From: Planomicrobium stackebrandtii
GTDB lineage: Bacteria; Bacillota; Bacilli; Bacillales_A; Planococcaceae
Reading direction: 5' to 3'
DNA: 64,000 nt
Assembly: GCF_030814955.1 (NCBI RefSeq)
Contig: NZ_JAUSWB010000002.1
Location: 310,001-374,000, forward strand
Made by a program: the position numbers and the translations under genes. Position 1 is the first letter of the stretch; every line of letters begins with the position of its first letter. Below are positions 48,174 to 56,534 of the stretch, piece by piece. The notes beneath the pieces were generated by a model. That model was not told the DNA's origin and searched no databases. It saw only the letters and a program-made list of their open reading frames with translations.

Positions 48174-49007
48174 TTATAACTCAGTTACTTCAACTTCGGG
48201 TTTCGTAAATTTCGAGGCAGCGCCGTGCATAACCGGGCCGACGTATTCATTCAGCTTCCAGCCGTGCTGGATTGCTGTTGCCACAAAAACTTTGGCGTTG
48301 AGGACAGCGTCTTTGACCGATTGGCCATTTGCCAGGTTGGCCGTGATTGCTGCCGCAAATGTGCAGCCAGCGCCGTGGTTGTAAGTAGTATCGGTTTTTT
48401 CAGATGTCAGCAAATAATGAGTTTTGCCATCAAACAGCAAATCTGCCGCTTTTTCATGCTTTAACTGCTTGCCGCCTTTAATGACAACAAACTCAGCGCC
48501 ATGCGCGTGAATTTTTTCTGCAGCTGCCTGCATGTCTTCAACAGTTTGCAAGGTGCCTTGTCCAGATAATTGCCCTGCTTCCACCAGGTTTGGTGTCACC
48601 ACTTTGGCGTTTGGCAATAAATACTTGATCATGGCATCGACATTTTCAGGGAATAAGACTTCATCTTCGCCTTTGCAGGCCATAACCGGATCAATGACGA
48701 CATTTTTGATTCCGGACTCGGCAATTGCTTTGCCGGCCATTTCGATGATATCAACGGTGGGCAGCATGCCCGTTTTCAAAGCATCGACGCCGGTAGAGAA
48801 CGCTGTTTTTAATTGGGCATCGAGCGTATCCAGCGCAATTGGGTGGATGCCGTGGCTCCAGCCATTTTCCGGGTCCATGGTTACGATGACGGTCAATGCG
48901 TTCATGCCGTACGTGCCGTGCTCCTGGAACGTTTTAAGGTCTGCCTGTATACCTGCTCCGCCGGAAGTATCGGACCCAGCGATTGTTAAAGTTTTTTTGA
49001 GTGTCAT
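48174..49007 (-). CDS. pdxK: pyridoxine/pyridoxal kinase PdxK (ThiD-like)
   Basis: A 277-residue kinase of the ribokinase fold that phosphorylates pyridoxine, pyridoxal or pyridoxamine. TIAGSDTSGGAGIQADLKTFQEHGTYGMNALTVIV opens the protein; VIDPVMACKGEDE, VTPNLVEA and the C-terminal anion hole and catalytic Asp-like YNHGAGCTFAAAI follow (Cys in GAGC, as in the firmicute PdxK). It matches B. subtilis PdxK (YwdB) more closely than ThiD, and the neighbours ung-ywdI-ywdK support this. GGAGATAT precedes ATG 49007. Confidence 0.9.
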   Translation of the reverse strand: MTLKKTLTIAGSDTSGGAGIQADLKTFQEHGTYGMNALTVIVTMDPENGWSHGIHPIALDTLDAQLKTAFSTGVDALKTGMLPTVDIIEMAGKAIAESGIKNVVIDPVMACKGEDEVLFPENVDAMIKYLLPNAKVVTPNLVEAGQLSGQGTLQTVEDMQAAAEKIHAHGAEFVVIKGGKQLKHEKAADLLFDGKTHYLLTSEKTDTTYNHGAGCTFAAAITANLANGQSVKDAVLNAKVFVATAIQHGWKLNEYVGPVMHGAASKFTKPEVEVTEL

Positions 49008-49067
49008 TCGAATATCTCCTTTAAATGGATTATGTCATTGCCCTCATTTTAACAAAAATTCGAACAT

Positions 49068-49322
49068 TTACAATGGATTGCGCTTACTCGGTGCAAGCAG
49101 CAGGACGGTTGTGGCAATGCAGACAACCAAAAATGCGGTTGTTAAAACCCCCATCAATCCATAGCCGCTTTTGAAAAGACCGATCGTAATAAGTAATGTT
49201 AGAATGGAAATAGCTGCTACAATTAGGCCGAGACAGCCCAATCCGGCGCGCTTTGCGCCTTCTGGAGCACTCGTGCCTTTAGTTTTTGAAACACTGGTGA
49301 TTTTTTCGCGCCAATCGGCCAT
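49068..49322 (-). CDS. small membrane protein of unknown function
   Basis: An 84-residue protein. A charged N-terminus (ADWREKITSVSKTKGTSAPEGAKR) precedes two hydrophobic segments (about residues 28-48 and 53-75) and a basic end (PSKRNPL). I do not recognise its family. AAAGGAGCG, 7 bases before ATG 49322, supports the gene and its start; the open frame extends far upstream on this strand but only as the antisense of the DUF4230 gene. It lies divergent from that gene and tail-to-head with pdxK. Confidence 0.7.
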   Translation of the reverse strand: MADWREKITSVSKTKGTSAPEGAKRAGLGCLGLIVAAISILTLLITIGLFKSGYGLMGVLTTAFLVVCIATTVLLLAPSKRNPL

Positions 49323-49392
49323 CCTGATCGCTCCTTTAAGCAATCGTACCATGAAGCCAGGATGAATAGAACATAGGAAAGTAGGGGTTTTA

Positions 49393-50112
49393 TTGGCAAA
49401 AGATCCGAAGATGACAGAAATTGAACGTTTATTGGCGGAAATGAAAGAACAGGGAAATACAAAAGAATCGGGCTTTTGGAAAAGTACGAAAGTGATGATG
49501 AGCGTATGGCGCAATTCTTTTCTTGTGCTGCTTGCGGTTTTATTGCTATTGCTGGTGGCTTTGCCATTAGGTGCATTTTGGATGATCCAGGGCAGCACCT
49601 TTACGGAAAGCAAAGGCGCTTTTTTGGAGCAGGTACAGGATTTGAATGAATTGTCCACAGCGGAAGCTTTCTCGAAAGTTATCATCGAACGCGAAGACAA
49701 TGCGGTATTTGGCCGGGAAATCGGTCTGGACCTGCCCGGCACGAGACGGCAATTGCTTGTTGTGATTCCGGGATCGGTCCGCGCCGGCATCGATTTCTCC
49801 AAAGTGAGCGAGGACGACATCGTTCTTGATGAAGAAGCCAAGACAGCCACACTGACCTTGCCGCCGGCAGAATTTCTCGGAGGACCGGAATTGTTCATGG
49901 ATCAGGTAGAAGTTTATTCGTATGAAGGGCTGTTCCGCGACGGCGCTGACATTTCGGAAGCCTATGAACTGGCAGAAGAGGCGAAAACCTTGATGCTCGA
50001 GGAAACGGAGGGCCAAGGCGTGCTGCAAACTGCAGAAGACAATGCCGCGCGCTCGGTCCAAGATATGTTTGGCCTGGTCGACTATGATGTAACAGTAGAG
50101 TTTGAGGAGTGA
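49393..50112 (+). CDS. DUF4230 membrane-anchored protein
   Basis: A 239-residue protein with a hydrophilic N-terminus (about 1-38), one membrane segment (about 40-65) and an outside domain of DUF4230 type (about 80-235; [39 protein letters not shown] and [16 protein letters not shown]). The function of the family is unknown. The start appears to be TTG 49393 after GTAGGGG; no better codon is nearby. The stop overlaps the upstream GTG that precedes ung, so it is probably co-transcribed with ung. Confidence 0.78.
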   Translation: MAKDPKMTEIERLLAEMKEQGNTKESGFWKSTKVMMSVWRNSFLVLLAVLLLLLVALPLGAFWMIQGSTFTESKGAFLEQVQDLNELSTAEAFSKVIIEREDNAVFGREIGLDLPGTRRQLLVVIPGSVRAGIDFSKVSEDDIVLDEEAKTATLTLPPAEFLGGPELFMDQVEVYSYEGLFRDGADISEAYELAEEAKTLMLEETEGQGVLQTAEDNAARSVQDMFGLVDYDVTVEFEE

Positions 50113-50117
50113 GGAAT

Positions 50118-50792
50118 ATGAAGAAACAGATTTTCCACAACGACTGGCAGGAAGTCGTGGGTGAAGAGTTCGAAAAACCATATTATTTGGAGCTGCGAGA
50201 GTTTTTAAAAGAAGAGTATGCTTCGAAAACCATCTTCCCGGCTATGGAAAGCATCTGGTCGGCATTCGAACATACCGCGTACAAGGATGTAAAAGTGGTG
50301 ATTTTGGGACAGGATCCATATCACGGGCCGAACCAGGCGCATGGCCTGAGCTTCTCGGTTCAGCCGGGAGTGCCGCATCCGCCGAGTTTGCGCAATATGT
50401 TCAAAGAATTGAAAGAAGACGTTGGCTGCGAGAAACCACAGGACGGCACATTGACGAAATGGACTGATCAAGGCGTGCTGATGATGAACACCGTGCTGAC
50501 GGTAAGATCCGGTGAAGCCAATTCGCATCGCAATAAAGGGTGGGAAACGTTCACGGATAAAGTGATCAGTAAATTGTCCGAGCGCGAGGAGCCGATTATT
50601 TTTGTGTTGTGGGGCAAACCTGCCCAAACGAAAAAAAGGCTTATCGACCTTGATAAGCATGATGTGTTAGAAGCACCGCATCCGAGCCCTCTAAGCGCCA
50701 GTAGGGGATTTTTTGGCAGTCGGCCATATTCAAAAGTGAACAGTCTGTTACAAAACCGCGGACAGCAGCCCATCGATTTCTGTTTAGACTGA
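50118..50792 (+). CDS. ung: uracil-DNA glycosylase
   Basis: A 224-residue family 1 uracil-DNA glycosylase that removes uracil from DNA to start base excision repair. The catalytic water-activating Asp is in [22 protein letters not shown]; the minor-groove and leucine loop is [18 protein letters not shown] with its His; [12 protein letters not shown] is also typical. ATG 50118 follows GAGGAAT; a GTG at 50109 is the alternative. Its neighbours ywdI and ywdK match the B. subtilis order. Confidence 0.96.
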   Translation: MKKQIFHNDWQEVVGEEFEKPYYLELREFLKEEYASKTIFPAMESIWSAFEHTAYKDVKVVILGQDPYHGPNQAHGLSFSVQPGVPHPPSLRNMFKELKEDVGCEKPQDGTLTKWTDQGVLMMNTVLTVRSGEANSHRNKGWETFTDKVISKLSEREEPIIFVLWGKPAQTKKRLIDLDKHDVLEAPHPSPLSASRGFFGSRPYSKVNSLLQNRGQQPIDFCLD

Positions 50793-50851
50793 CCAGTGAT
50801 AGAATGCCGTGGTAAACTGAAGTTAATTCGAAACGGAGAGGGGGCTGTTAC

Positions 50852-51112
50852 ATGGCCATCGATACTATGCGTATTTTAAATGAAATTGACAAGCATACGG
50901 CGCGTGCGAGAAGCGGCGATCCGGCAAAGGTGCGTGACTCTGTCGCGGCAATCCGCGCATTATGCGATTTGCTGCTGGAGGATGATCAACCGGCAATCGA
51001 CAAGCAAGCACCGCGTGCTGTGCCGCTTGCATCCCCTCAGCCGCAGACGGTAACTGCTGTCAACAAGCTGAAAGAAGAAGACGCAAACGGCGATTCGCTG
51101 TTTGAATTTTAA
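50852..51112 (+). CDS. ywdI: YwdI family protein
   Basis: An 86-residue soluble protein. The N-terminal half is helical (AIDTMRILNEIDKHTARARSGDPAKVRDSVAAIRALCDLLL) and the C-terminal half is Pro/Gln-rich and acidic. The position right after ung and before the DUF423 gene matches ywdI in B. subtilis. Function unknown. GGAGAGGGGG precedes ATG 50852. Confidence 0.8.
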   Translation: MAIDTMRILNEIDKHTARARSGDPAKVRDSVAAIRALCDLLLEDDQPAIDKQAPRAVPLASPQPQTVTAVNKLKEEDANGDSLFEF

Positions 51113-51132
51113 ATGGAAAGAGGAAGCTGAAT

Positions 51133-51510
51133 ATGAAATTTTTCTTGATTGCCGGAGCGGTTAACGCCCTCCTGTCTGTCGCATTTGGCGCGTTCGGCGC
51201 ACATCTGCTGGAAGGGCGCGTTGCGGACAAGTATTTGGATACATGGCAGACTGCTGTACAGTATCAGATGTTCCACGCAGTCGGCTTGATGGTCATCGCG
51301 ATTTTGATGAGCTCGTCTCTTCTTGGGAATCTCGGATCGCTGAACTGGGCAGGTTATTTAATGCTCGCTGGAATTGTCATTTTTTCAGGAAGCCTATATA
51401 TTTTGAGTTTAACGGGCATCAGCATTCTCGGTGCCATTACGCCAATCGGCGGCGTTGCATTTATCGCAGCCTGGGTAATGGTCATCATTGCTGCAGTAAA
51501 AGCATTGTAA
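51133..51510 (+). CDS. ywdK: DUF423 membrane protein YwdK
   Basis: A 125-residue membrane protein with four segments and the DUF423 landmarks FGAFGAHLLEG near residue 20, WQTAVQYQMFHAVGLM and FSGSLYILSLTG...LGAITPIGG. Function unknown. GAAAGAGGAAG precedes ATG 51133. The operon ung-ywdI-ywdK ends in the terminator at 51518. Confidence 0.9.
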   Translation: MKFFLIAGAVNALLSVAFGAFGAHLLEGRVADKYLDTWQTAVQYQMFHAVGLMVIAILMSSSLLGNLGSLNWAGYLMLAGIVIFSGSLYILSLTGISILGAITPIGGVAFIAAWVMVIIAAVKAL

Positions 51511-51517
51511 TAGTGCG

Positions 51518-51557
51518 CAAGAGGGCAATCCGTTTTATGCGGATGGCCCTCTTTTTT
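51518..51557 (+). terminator. Rho-independent terminator after ywdK
   Basis: AAGAGGGC plus ATCCG pair with CGGAT plus GCCCTCTT, with one bulge, followed by TTTTT. Confidence 0.88.
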
Positions 51558-51564
51558 GCGGTGC

Positions 51565-51660
51565 GGACAGTAAAAGTGGTTGTTTGGACAGTATTTTCGA
51601 AGTTTGGACAGTATTTGAGGTGGAATGGACAGTATCTTACTTAATTTGGACTGTATATCC
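51565..51660. repeat. phased 21-bp array, family I (copy 2)
   Basis: Five copies of GGACAGTA or GGACTGTA start at 51565, 51586, 51606, 51627 and 51648, with steps of 21, 20, 21 and 21. Four are GGACAGTA and the last is GGACTGTA, the same order as copy 1 when that is read on its own strand. Most copies are preceded by TTT. It follows the ywdK terminator directly. Confidence 0.88.
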
Positions 51661-51707
51661 AAATAACTGGAAATTTTAGAGGGGGGAAGCCTTCGTTAAG
51701 TCTTGGC

Positions 51708-51802
51708 GAGGTGCGGTTCCGGACGTTTGAGGTGCGGAAATGGGTCATCGAGGTGCGCTTTCATCCGTTTGAGGTGCGGAAATCACTCCGCGAGGTGCGG
51801 TC
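51708..51802. repeat. phased 21-bp array, family II (copy 2)
   Basis: Five copies of GAGGTGCGG start at 51708, 51729, 51750, 51771 and 51792, all exactly 21 bases apart; the third is GAGGTGCGC. It lies 48 bases after the family I array in the same intergenic region, between ywdK and hemQ. Confidence 0.9.
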
Positions 51803-51814
51803 TACATAAAATCA

Positions 51815-51842
51815 AACAAAAAAGCCGCCCAAAAGGCGGCTT
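51815..51842 (-). terminator. terminator of hemQ
   Basis: AAGCCGCC pairs with GGCGGCTT around CAAAA; on the minus strand it is followed by a T run. Confidence 0.9.
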
Positions 51843-51857
51843 CCCACATAAAATGTA

Positions 51858-52607
51858 TTAAACTTCCAGAAACTTAACGGTTCTTTCGGCATCCAGTCGT
51901 GTGCCTACGTAGAATGAACCGAATTCGGCATAACGCGCGCTGACTTCATCAAAGCGCATTTCGTAGATCAATTTCTTGAATTGAAGAACGTCGTCTGCGA
52001 AAAGAGTGACGCCCCATTCATAGTCGTCAAAGCCGACAGATCCAGAGATGATCTGTTTTACTTTGCCGGCATAGCTGCGGCCGATTTTGCCGTGGGACAG
52101 CATCAACTCTTTGCGCGTGTCCATCGGAAGCATGTACCAGTTGTCATCGCCATCGCGGCGTTTGTCCATCGGGTAGAAGCAGATGTACTGTGAACGCTGA
52201 AGTTCAGGGTATAGGCGTGCACGGATATGTGGGTTTTGGTAAGGATCTTCGTCGGATTTTCCAGCAAGGTAGTTGGAAAGCTCGACAACTGAAACGTATG
52301 AATACGTAGGAACGGTATAAGCGATCAATGTCAGCTTATTGTATTCTGTTTCAAGTTCGTTTAATTCGTCCATTGTTTCACGCAGCATCATCAGCATCAA
52401 GTCAGCTTTTTGGCCAACAATTGAATATAAAGCATGTGCTCCGGTTTTATTTTCATCGGCTTGGTTCACTTTTTCCATAAATGCCTGGAATTCGTCGATC
52501 GCGAATTGGCGCTCTTCGTCCTCAAGCATTTTCCATGATACCCAGTCCATCGACCGGAAATCGTGCAGGACGTACCAGCCGTCTAATGTAATCGCTGCTT
52601 CATTCAT
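51858..52607 (-). CDS. hemQ: coproheme decarboxylase HemQ (YwfI)
   Basis: A 249-residue enzyme of the chlorite-dismutase-like fold that turns coproheme III into heme b, the last step of the coproporphyrin-dependent heme pathway used by Gram-positive bacteria. [21 protein letters not shown] holds the catalytic Tyr, and [17 protein letters not shown] holds the proximal heme His; the end is [23 protein letters not shown] precedes ATG 52607. In B. subtilis pta lies between hemQ and lipL; here lipL follows directly and divergently. Confidence 0.96.
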   Translation of the reverse strand: MNEAAITLDGWYVLHDFRSMDWVSWKMLEDEERQFAIDEFQAFMEKVNQADENKTGAHALYSIVGQKADLMLMMLRETMDELNELETEYNKLTLIAYTVPTYSYVSVVELSNYLAGKSDEDPYQNPHIRARLYPELQRSQYICFYPMDKRRDGDDNWYMLPMDTRKELMLSHGKIGRSYAGKVKQIISGSVGFDDYEWGVTLFADDVLQFKKLIYEMRFDEVSARYAEFGSFYVGTRLDAERTVKFLEV

Positions 52608-52782
52608 TGCTCAAACACTCCTTTTAATGTAACTCTCTCACCAAACAGTTTATCACATTGCCCCTCCAACTGCCTTTAAAACTAATGGCTGTCACCAATT
52701 TGACATGACGCGCACGGGTTTTCAGCGGATGGCGAAAAGGGTAAACTGAAGACAAGGAATTGCAGGAAGAGGAGAAATGGGC

Positions 52783-53604
52783 ATGCCGTTATTTTTTGAA
52801 GAAACATCCTGGCGTTTTTGGGACCAGTCCCTAAGCGCCAAAAGCCGTTCCGCGCTGGAGTCATTTGCAGCGGACGATACACTTTGTGAACTGGTGGGAT
52901 CGGGGAAAAGTGCTCCGACGGTCCGTACGTGGGTGCACGACGATACTGTGGTCCTGGGAATTCAAGATCACCGTCTGCCGCATATCGATGAAGGCATGGA
53001 TACACTGAAAGCACATGGTTTTACACCGATTGTTCGGAACTCAGGCGGACTGGCGGTCGTGCTGGACGCAGGCGTCTTGAACATTTCCCTCGTTTTATCA
53101 GAAAAGGAGAACGCAATCGATATTTCAGCGGGCTATGAACTGATGCTCGATTTGGTCCGTGAACTGTTTCCGGAAGCGGCTATTGAAGCCTATGAAATTG
53201 TCGGTTCCTATTGTCCGGGATCTTATGACCTGAGCATTGGGGGCCGTAAATTTGCCGGCATCTCACAGCGCCGGATCCGCCGCGGCATCGCGGTGCAAGT
53301 TTATTTATGTATCGAAGGAAGCGGTTCAGAACGCGCAAGAGTCATCCATGACTTTTATGAGGCCGGGCTGCAAGGCGAAGAAACAAAATTCACTTATCCG
53401 GAAATAAAACCCGAAACGATGGCGTCGCTCAGTGAGCTGCTCGGCAGAAAAATGACGGTCCAGGAAGTGGTGCTGGACCTCCATGCCTTGATGGGCGCAC
53501 CGTCACCAATGCCGCTGCAGCCGGATGAAACGGCATTGTACGGATTTTATTTGGAGCGGGTAGTCGAACGCAACCGCAAGATGCTGGAACGCCCCCTTGA
53601 ATAG
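52783..53604 (+). CDS. lipL: octanoyl-[GcvH]:protein N-octanoyltransferase LipL
   Basis: A 273-residue lipoate/biotin ligase-fold transferase that moves octanoyl from GcvH to the E2 subunits of dehydrogenase complexes. RNSGGLAVVLDAGVLNISLV and the nucleophile Cys in GSYCPGSYDLSIGGRKFAGISQRR are family features (a PGxYDLS motif replaces the ATP site of true ligases). ATG 52783 is 8 bases after GAGGAG; ATG 52777 is only 2 bases from it. It follows the hemQ upstream region. Confidence 0.9.
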   Translation: MPLFFEETSWRFWDQSLSAKSRSALESFAADDTLCELVGSGKSAPTVRTWVHDDTVVLGIQDHRLPHIDEGMDTLKAHGFTPIVRNSGGLAVVLDAGVLNISLVLSEKENAIDISAGYELMLDLVRELFPEAAIEAYEIVGSYCPGSYDLSIGGRKFAGISQRRIRRGIAVQVYLCIEGSGSERARVIHDFYEAGLQGEETKFTYPEIKPETMASLSELLGRKMTVQEVVLDLHALMGAPSPMPLQPDETALYGFYLERVVERNRKMLERPLE

Positions 53605-53658
53605 AGGAGCGGCGCTGGTGTAGAATAGCTGGTACATGAAAAATCTGGAGGTGCGCGA

Positions 53659-54963
53659 GTGAGCTACGCAACGCAAAAGTTAGCTGAGGAAAAAGTTTTC
53701 AAAGATCCGGTTCACCGGTATATCCACGTGCGCGACCAAGTGATTTGGGATCTCATCAATTCGCGTGAAGTTCAGCGTTTGCGCAGGATCAAGCAATTGG
53801 GCACCTCGTATTTAGTCTTTCACGGCGCGGAACACAGCCGTTTTAACCACTCACTTGGTGTTTACGAAATCGTCCGAAGAATTTCAGATGACATTTTCCA
53901 TGGCCGTCCGGAATGGGATGAAAGCGAACGTCTCGTTGTTTTGTGCGCAGCGCTACTCCACGACCTGGGGCACGGTCCGTTTTCGCATTCATTTGAAAAA
54001 GTCTTTTCTGTCGACCACGAGGAGTTCACACGGGAAATCCTGCTGGGCGACACAGAGGTCAATGAAATCCTGTTGAAGGTGTCTGCGGAATTTCCGAAAA
54101 AAGTGGCAGAAGTTATTGCCAAAACGTATTCGAATAAACAAGTCGTCTCATTGATTTCCAGCCAGATCGATGCAGACCGTATGGATTATCTCCAGCGCGA
54201 TGCTTATTATACAGGGGTTTCCTACGGCCATTTTGATATGGAACGGATTCTGCGGGTCATGCGCCCACTGGATGACCAGGTTGTCATCAAATCGAGCGGC
54301 ATGCATGCCGTGGAGGATTACATCATGAGCCGCTACCAGATGTACTGGCAAGTGTATTTCCACCCGGTTGCCCGCAGCGCAGAAGTGATTTTGCGGAAAA
54401 TTCTGCAGCGTGCAAAAGAATTGAGCAAAAGCGGCTATAAATTTGCGCAGCCGCCGACTCATTTTCTGGCGTTTTTTGACCGCAGTTTTACGTTGAAAGA
54501 ATATTTGGCTCTCGACGAAGGCGTTCTGATGACGTATTTCCAATTGTGGATGACGGAGCGTGATCCCATTTTGGCGGACCTTTGTGACCGGTTTGTTAAC
54601 CGGCGCCTGTTTCAATATGTGGATTTCGACCCGGGCAAGGACTACAAAAAGCTGGGCGAACTGGCACAATTGTTTCATTCTGCCGGCATCGATCCGGAGT
54701 ATTATTTGATTGATGACTCTACGTCCGATCTGCCTTACGATTTTTACCGACCGGGTGAGGAAGAAGAGCGTCTGCCGATCCATTTGCTTATGCCAAACGG
54801 CGACATCAAGGAATTATCACGTTTGTCTCAGATTGTGGACGCCATTTCAGGCAAACGCAGAACCGATTATAAATTATATTTTCCAGCAGAGCTGTTGATC
54901 GATGGTAAGAAAAAAGCCATCAAGCAGCAGATTTTGGAAATGCTTCGAGAAGGAGGGCTCTAG
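53659..54963 (+). CDS. ywfO: HD-domain (d)NTP triphosphohydrolase-like protein YwfO
   Basis: A 434-residue HD-superfamily protein. The metal site is EHSRFNHSLGVYEIV (first His), LLHDLGHGPFSHSFE (the HD pair and a later His) and SSQIDADRMDYLQRDAYYTG (final Asp), the arrangement of the SAMHD1-like dNTPase group to which B. subtilis YwfO belongs. It may hydrolyse nucleotides; the activity of this member is not shown. The start is GTG 53659 after GGAGGTG. The TTG of ywgA follows its stop with no gap. Confidence 0.88.
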   Translation: MSYATQKLAEEKVFKDPVHRYIHVRDQVIWDLINSREVQRLRRIKQLGTSYLVFHGAEHSRFNHSLGVYEIVRRISDDIFHGRPEWDESERLVVLCAALLHDLGHGPFSHSFEKVFSVDHEEFTREILLGDTEVNEILLKVSAEFPKKVAEVIAKTYSNKQVVSLISSQIDADRMDYLQRDAYYTGVSYGHFDMERILRVMRPLDDQVVIKSSGMHAVEDYIMSRYQMYWQVYFHPVARSAEVILRKILQRAKELSKSGYKFAQPPTHFLAFFDRSFTLKEYLALDEGVLMTYFQLWMTERDPILADLCDRFVNRRLFQYVDFDPGKDYKKLGELAQLFHSAGIDPEYYLIDDSTSDLPYDFYRPGEEEERLPIHLLMPNGDIKELSRLSQIVDAISGKRRTDYKLYFPAELLIDGKKKAIKQQILEMLREGGL

Positions 54964-55458
54964 TTGCTCCAGGAACACGCAAAAATTGTGGACTTTATTG
55001 CCACAGCGGAAGGTGTAACCGGCCGCAAGAAATTGCAGAAAATGATTTACATAATGAAGAAGATGGACATGCCGTTCCAGGAAAAATACGAGTTCCATAT
55101 TTATGGTCCGTATTCAGAAGAACTGACTGCCCGTGTAGAGGAATTATGCGATATGGGCTTTTTGTCCGAAGCGTTGGAAGACAAAGGCTCTTACGTTCAA
55201 TATAAATACACCGTAACGGAAGAAGGCATGGAGTTCCGCAAAGTTTTAGGGAAATCTGTTTTGGATAACCCAGTGACCGCGGAAAAACTGAATGCCAAAA
55301 GCGGCCGATTCCTGGAATTGACCGCAACTCTCTTGTATTTTGATAACTTGAACCGCCAGGAGAGAATCGACAAGCTGCATGTGGTCAAAGGCAAGCTGAA
55401 CTTTACCGCAGAGGAAATCGATGAGGCTCTTGCTTTTATTGAAGAATTGAGCGCGTAG
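54964..55458 (+). CDS. ywgA: YwgA family protein
   Basis: A 164-residue soluble protein. KIVDFIATAEGVTGRKKLQKMIYIMKKM at the start is a helical region of the kind seen in winged-helix folds, and FHIYGPYSEEL is conserved in YwgA and related antitoxin-like SocA/Panacea proteins; function unknown. The start is TTG 54964, immediately after the ywfO stop, with AGGAGGG inside ywfO, so the two are one translational unit as in B. subtilis. A terminator follows. Confidence 0.82.
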   Translation: MLQEHAKIVDFIATAEGVTGRKKLQKMIYIMKKMDMPFQEKYEFHIYGPYSEELTARVEELCDMGFLSEALEDKGSYVQYKYTVTEEGMEFRKVLGKSVLDNPVTAEKLNAKSGRFLELTATLLYFDNLNRQERIDKLHVVKGKLNFTAEEIDEALAFIEELSA

Positions 55459-55472
55459 AGAAAGTGGAAATG

Positions 55473-55498
55473 AAAAAGCTCCTGCAACAGGAGCTTTC
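55473..55498 (+). terminator. Rho-independent terminator of ywfO-ywgA
   Basis: AAAGCTCCTG pairs with CAGGAGCTTT around a short loop; the T run is only three bases, so it is modest. Confidence 0.7.
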
Positions 55499-55512
55499 GC
55501 GTGATAGAAGTT

Positions 55513-55770
55513 GATTTTCTTTTGGTATCTAGCTGCAATGGCCAACTCTTCGGGTCATAAGTCAACCCAGCTGTATGGCAAAGAGCGCCACTTCGCCGGT
55601 CTGCCTTATGCCTTTCAGAGCTGAACGGGCATTCCCACTTTTCTTAATGTCTAGTTACAGCAGCCAGATTCTAGGGTCATAAGCCACTCTAGCTGTGCGG
55701 CTGAAAAAATGCCGCTTCGCCAGAGTGTCTTATGCCAGTCGAATCTACACGGCTGCTTTCACTTTTCTTT
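55513..55770. repeat. cluster 2 of palindromic intergenic repeats (two units)
   Basis: Two head-to-tail units fill the space between the convergent ywgA and ywhB genes. Unit 1 (about 55513-55645) is diverged (stem TGGCC/GGGCA, core TCATAAG...CTTATGCC). Unit 2 (about 55636-55770) is close to unit 2 of cluster 1, with the same core (AGATTCTAGGGTCATAAGCC, GTGCGGCTGAAAAAATGCCG, GTCGAATCTA) but a different closing stem, AGCAGCC/GGCTGCT in place of CTGCC/GGCAG. It ends at the ywhB stop codon. Confidence 0.85.
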
Positions 55771-55954
55771 ACTGATCTGAAAACAGTTTGCCTTTTGTGC
55801 CGTAATCGGTTTTCTTCATGTCTTCGATAAAGACAGTGACATTTTCGATAGGTGCGCCCGTTGTTTCAGAAACAGCTTCGGACACCTTCTCGACAAGCGC
55901 GCGTTTTTGGTCTTCTGTGCGGCCTTCGAGCATTTTTACAGTTACGTATGGCAT
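55769..55954 (-). CDS. ywhB: 4-oxalocrotonate tautomerase family enzyme YwhB
   Basis: A 61-residue tautomerase. After removal of the Met the catalytic Pro is N-terminal (MPYVTVKMLEGRTEDQKRALVEKV), followed by the conserved TGAPIENVTVFIEDMKKTDYG with the active-site Arg position occupied by Lys or Asp neighbours as in YwhB. B. subtilis YwhB acts on 2-hydroxymuconate-like substrates; the natural role is unknown. AAAAGGAG precedes ATG 55954; the longer open frame to 55993 would bury the Pro. Confidence 0.9.
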   Translation of the reverse strand: MPYVTVKMLEGRTEDQKRALVEKVSEAVSETTGAPIENVTVFIEDMKKTDYGTKGKLFSDQ

Positions 55955-56015
55955 AATGGGTACAGCTCCTTTTCTTGAGAATACTTTCATCATAGCAGAA
56001 CGGAGGATTCAGACA

Positions 56016-56534
56016 ATGGCGAACGAAGAAAAACCAAAACAAAAAGTAGGCTTTACCATTATAAAAAACGATCCGACAGCTGGCCATAAAGGCTATGGCA
56101 TCGGGTCTTTATCCTTGGAAAATGTCTCTCCACTGTTCATTGACGTGCAAGAGCAGGAAGCGTTTATTGATATCGGCGCGATGCACGCCCGCAGCGAAGT
56201 GGAGCGCGGCATTAAGTTCACTACCAACCGGGAAGATTCTGCAGGCGGCAAAGATTACTGGCTTGTATGGATCACCATCGATTTCAATCCGGAAGGCCCA
56301 TACTACGCCGGAGTTGCAGCATGTGAAATGGTCGTCAATCGTGAGAAACGGCGCGGCTATAAAATTTTAGCGGATCACGTCAACCGCATGGACAAATCGA
56401 TGAAGCGCAAAATTCTTGTTGACCATATGGATGAACCATCGAAAGGGGTGCTGGCTGAATACTTGGAAACCCACAATCCGGAAATGTGGCAGCGCAGCGT
56501 AGAACAGCTCCACCTGGACCTTGGCCGCAAGTAA
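56016..56534 (+). CDS. ywhD: YwhD family protein
   Basis: A 172-residue soluble protein of the YwhD family: KQKVGFTIIKNDPTAGHKGYGIGSLSLENVSPLFID at the start, EAFIDIGAMHARSEVERGIKF in the middle and HLDLGRK at the end. Function unknown. CGGAGGA precedes ATG 56016; the open frame upstream is the antisense of ywhB. It stands between ywhB and the spermidine genes, as in B. subtilis. Confidence 0.85.
   Translation: MANEEKPKQKVGFTIIKNDPTAGHKGYGIGSLSLENVSPLFIDVQEQEAFIDIGAMHARSEVERGIKFTTNREDSAGGKDYWLVWITIDFNPEGPYYAGVAACEMVVNREKRRGYKILADHVNRMDKSMKRKILVDHMDEPSKGVLAEYLETHNPEMWQRSVEQLHLDLGRK

Noticed and set aside
47927-48208. Open frame through the family II array (SAPHVAI TAPHRSK heptads)
   Set aside because: No ribosome site, crosses the pdxK terminator and its end is antisense to pdxK; it is a by-product of the repeat.
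49323-49898. N-terminal extension of the small membrane gene (long minus-strand frame)
   Set aside because: It is antisense to the DUF4230 gene. The real start at 49322 has a good ribosome site.
55955-55993. Longer N-terminus of ywhB
   Set aside because: The tautomerase needs Pro directly after Met; the ribosome site also fits only ATG 55954.
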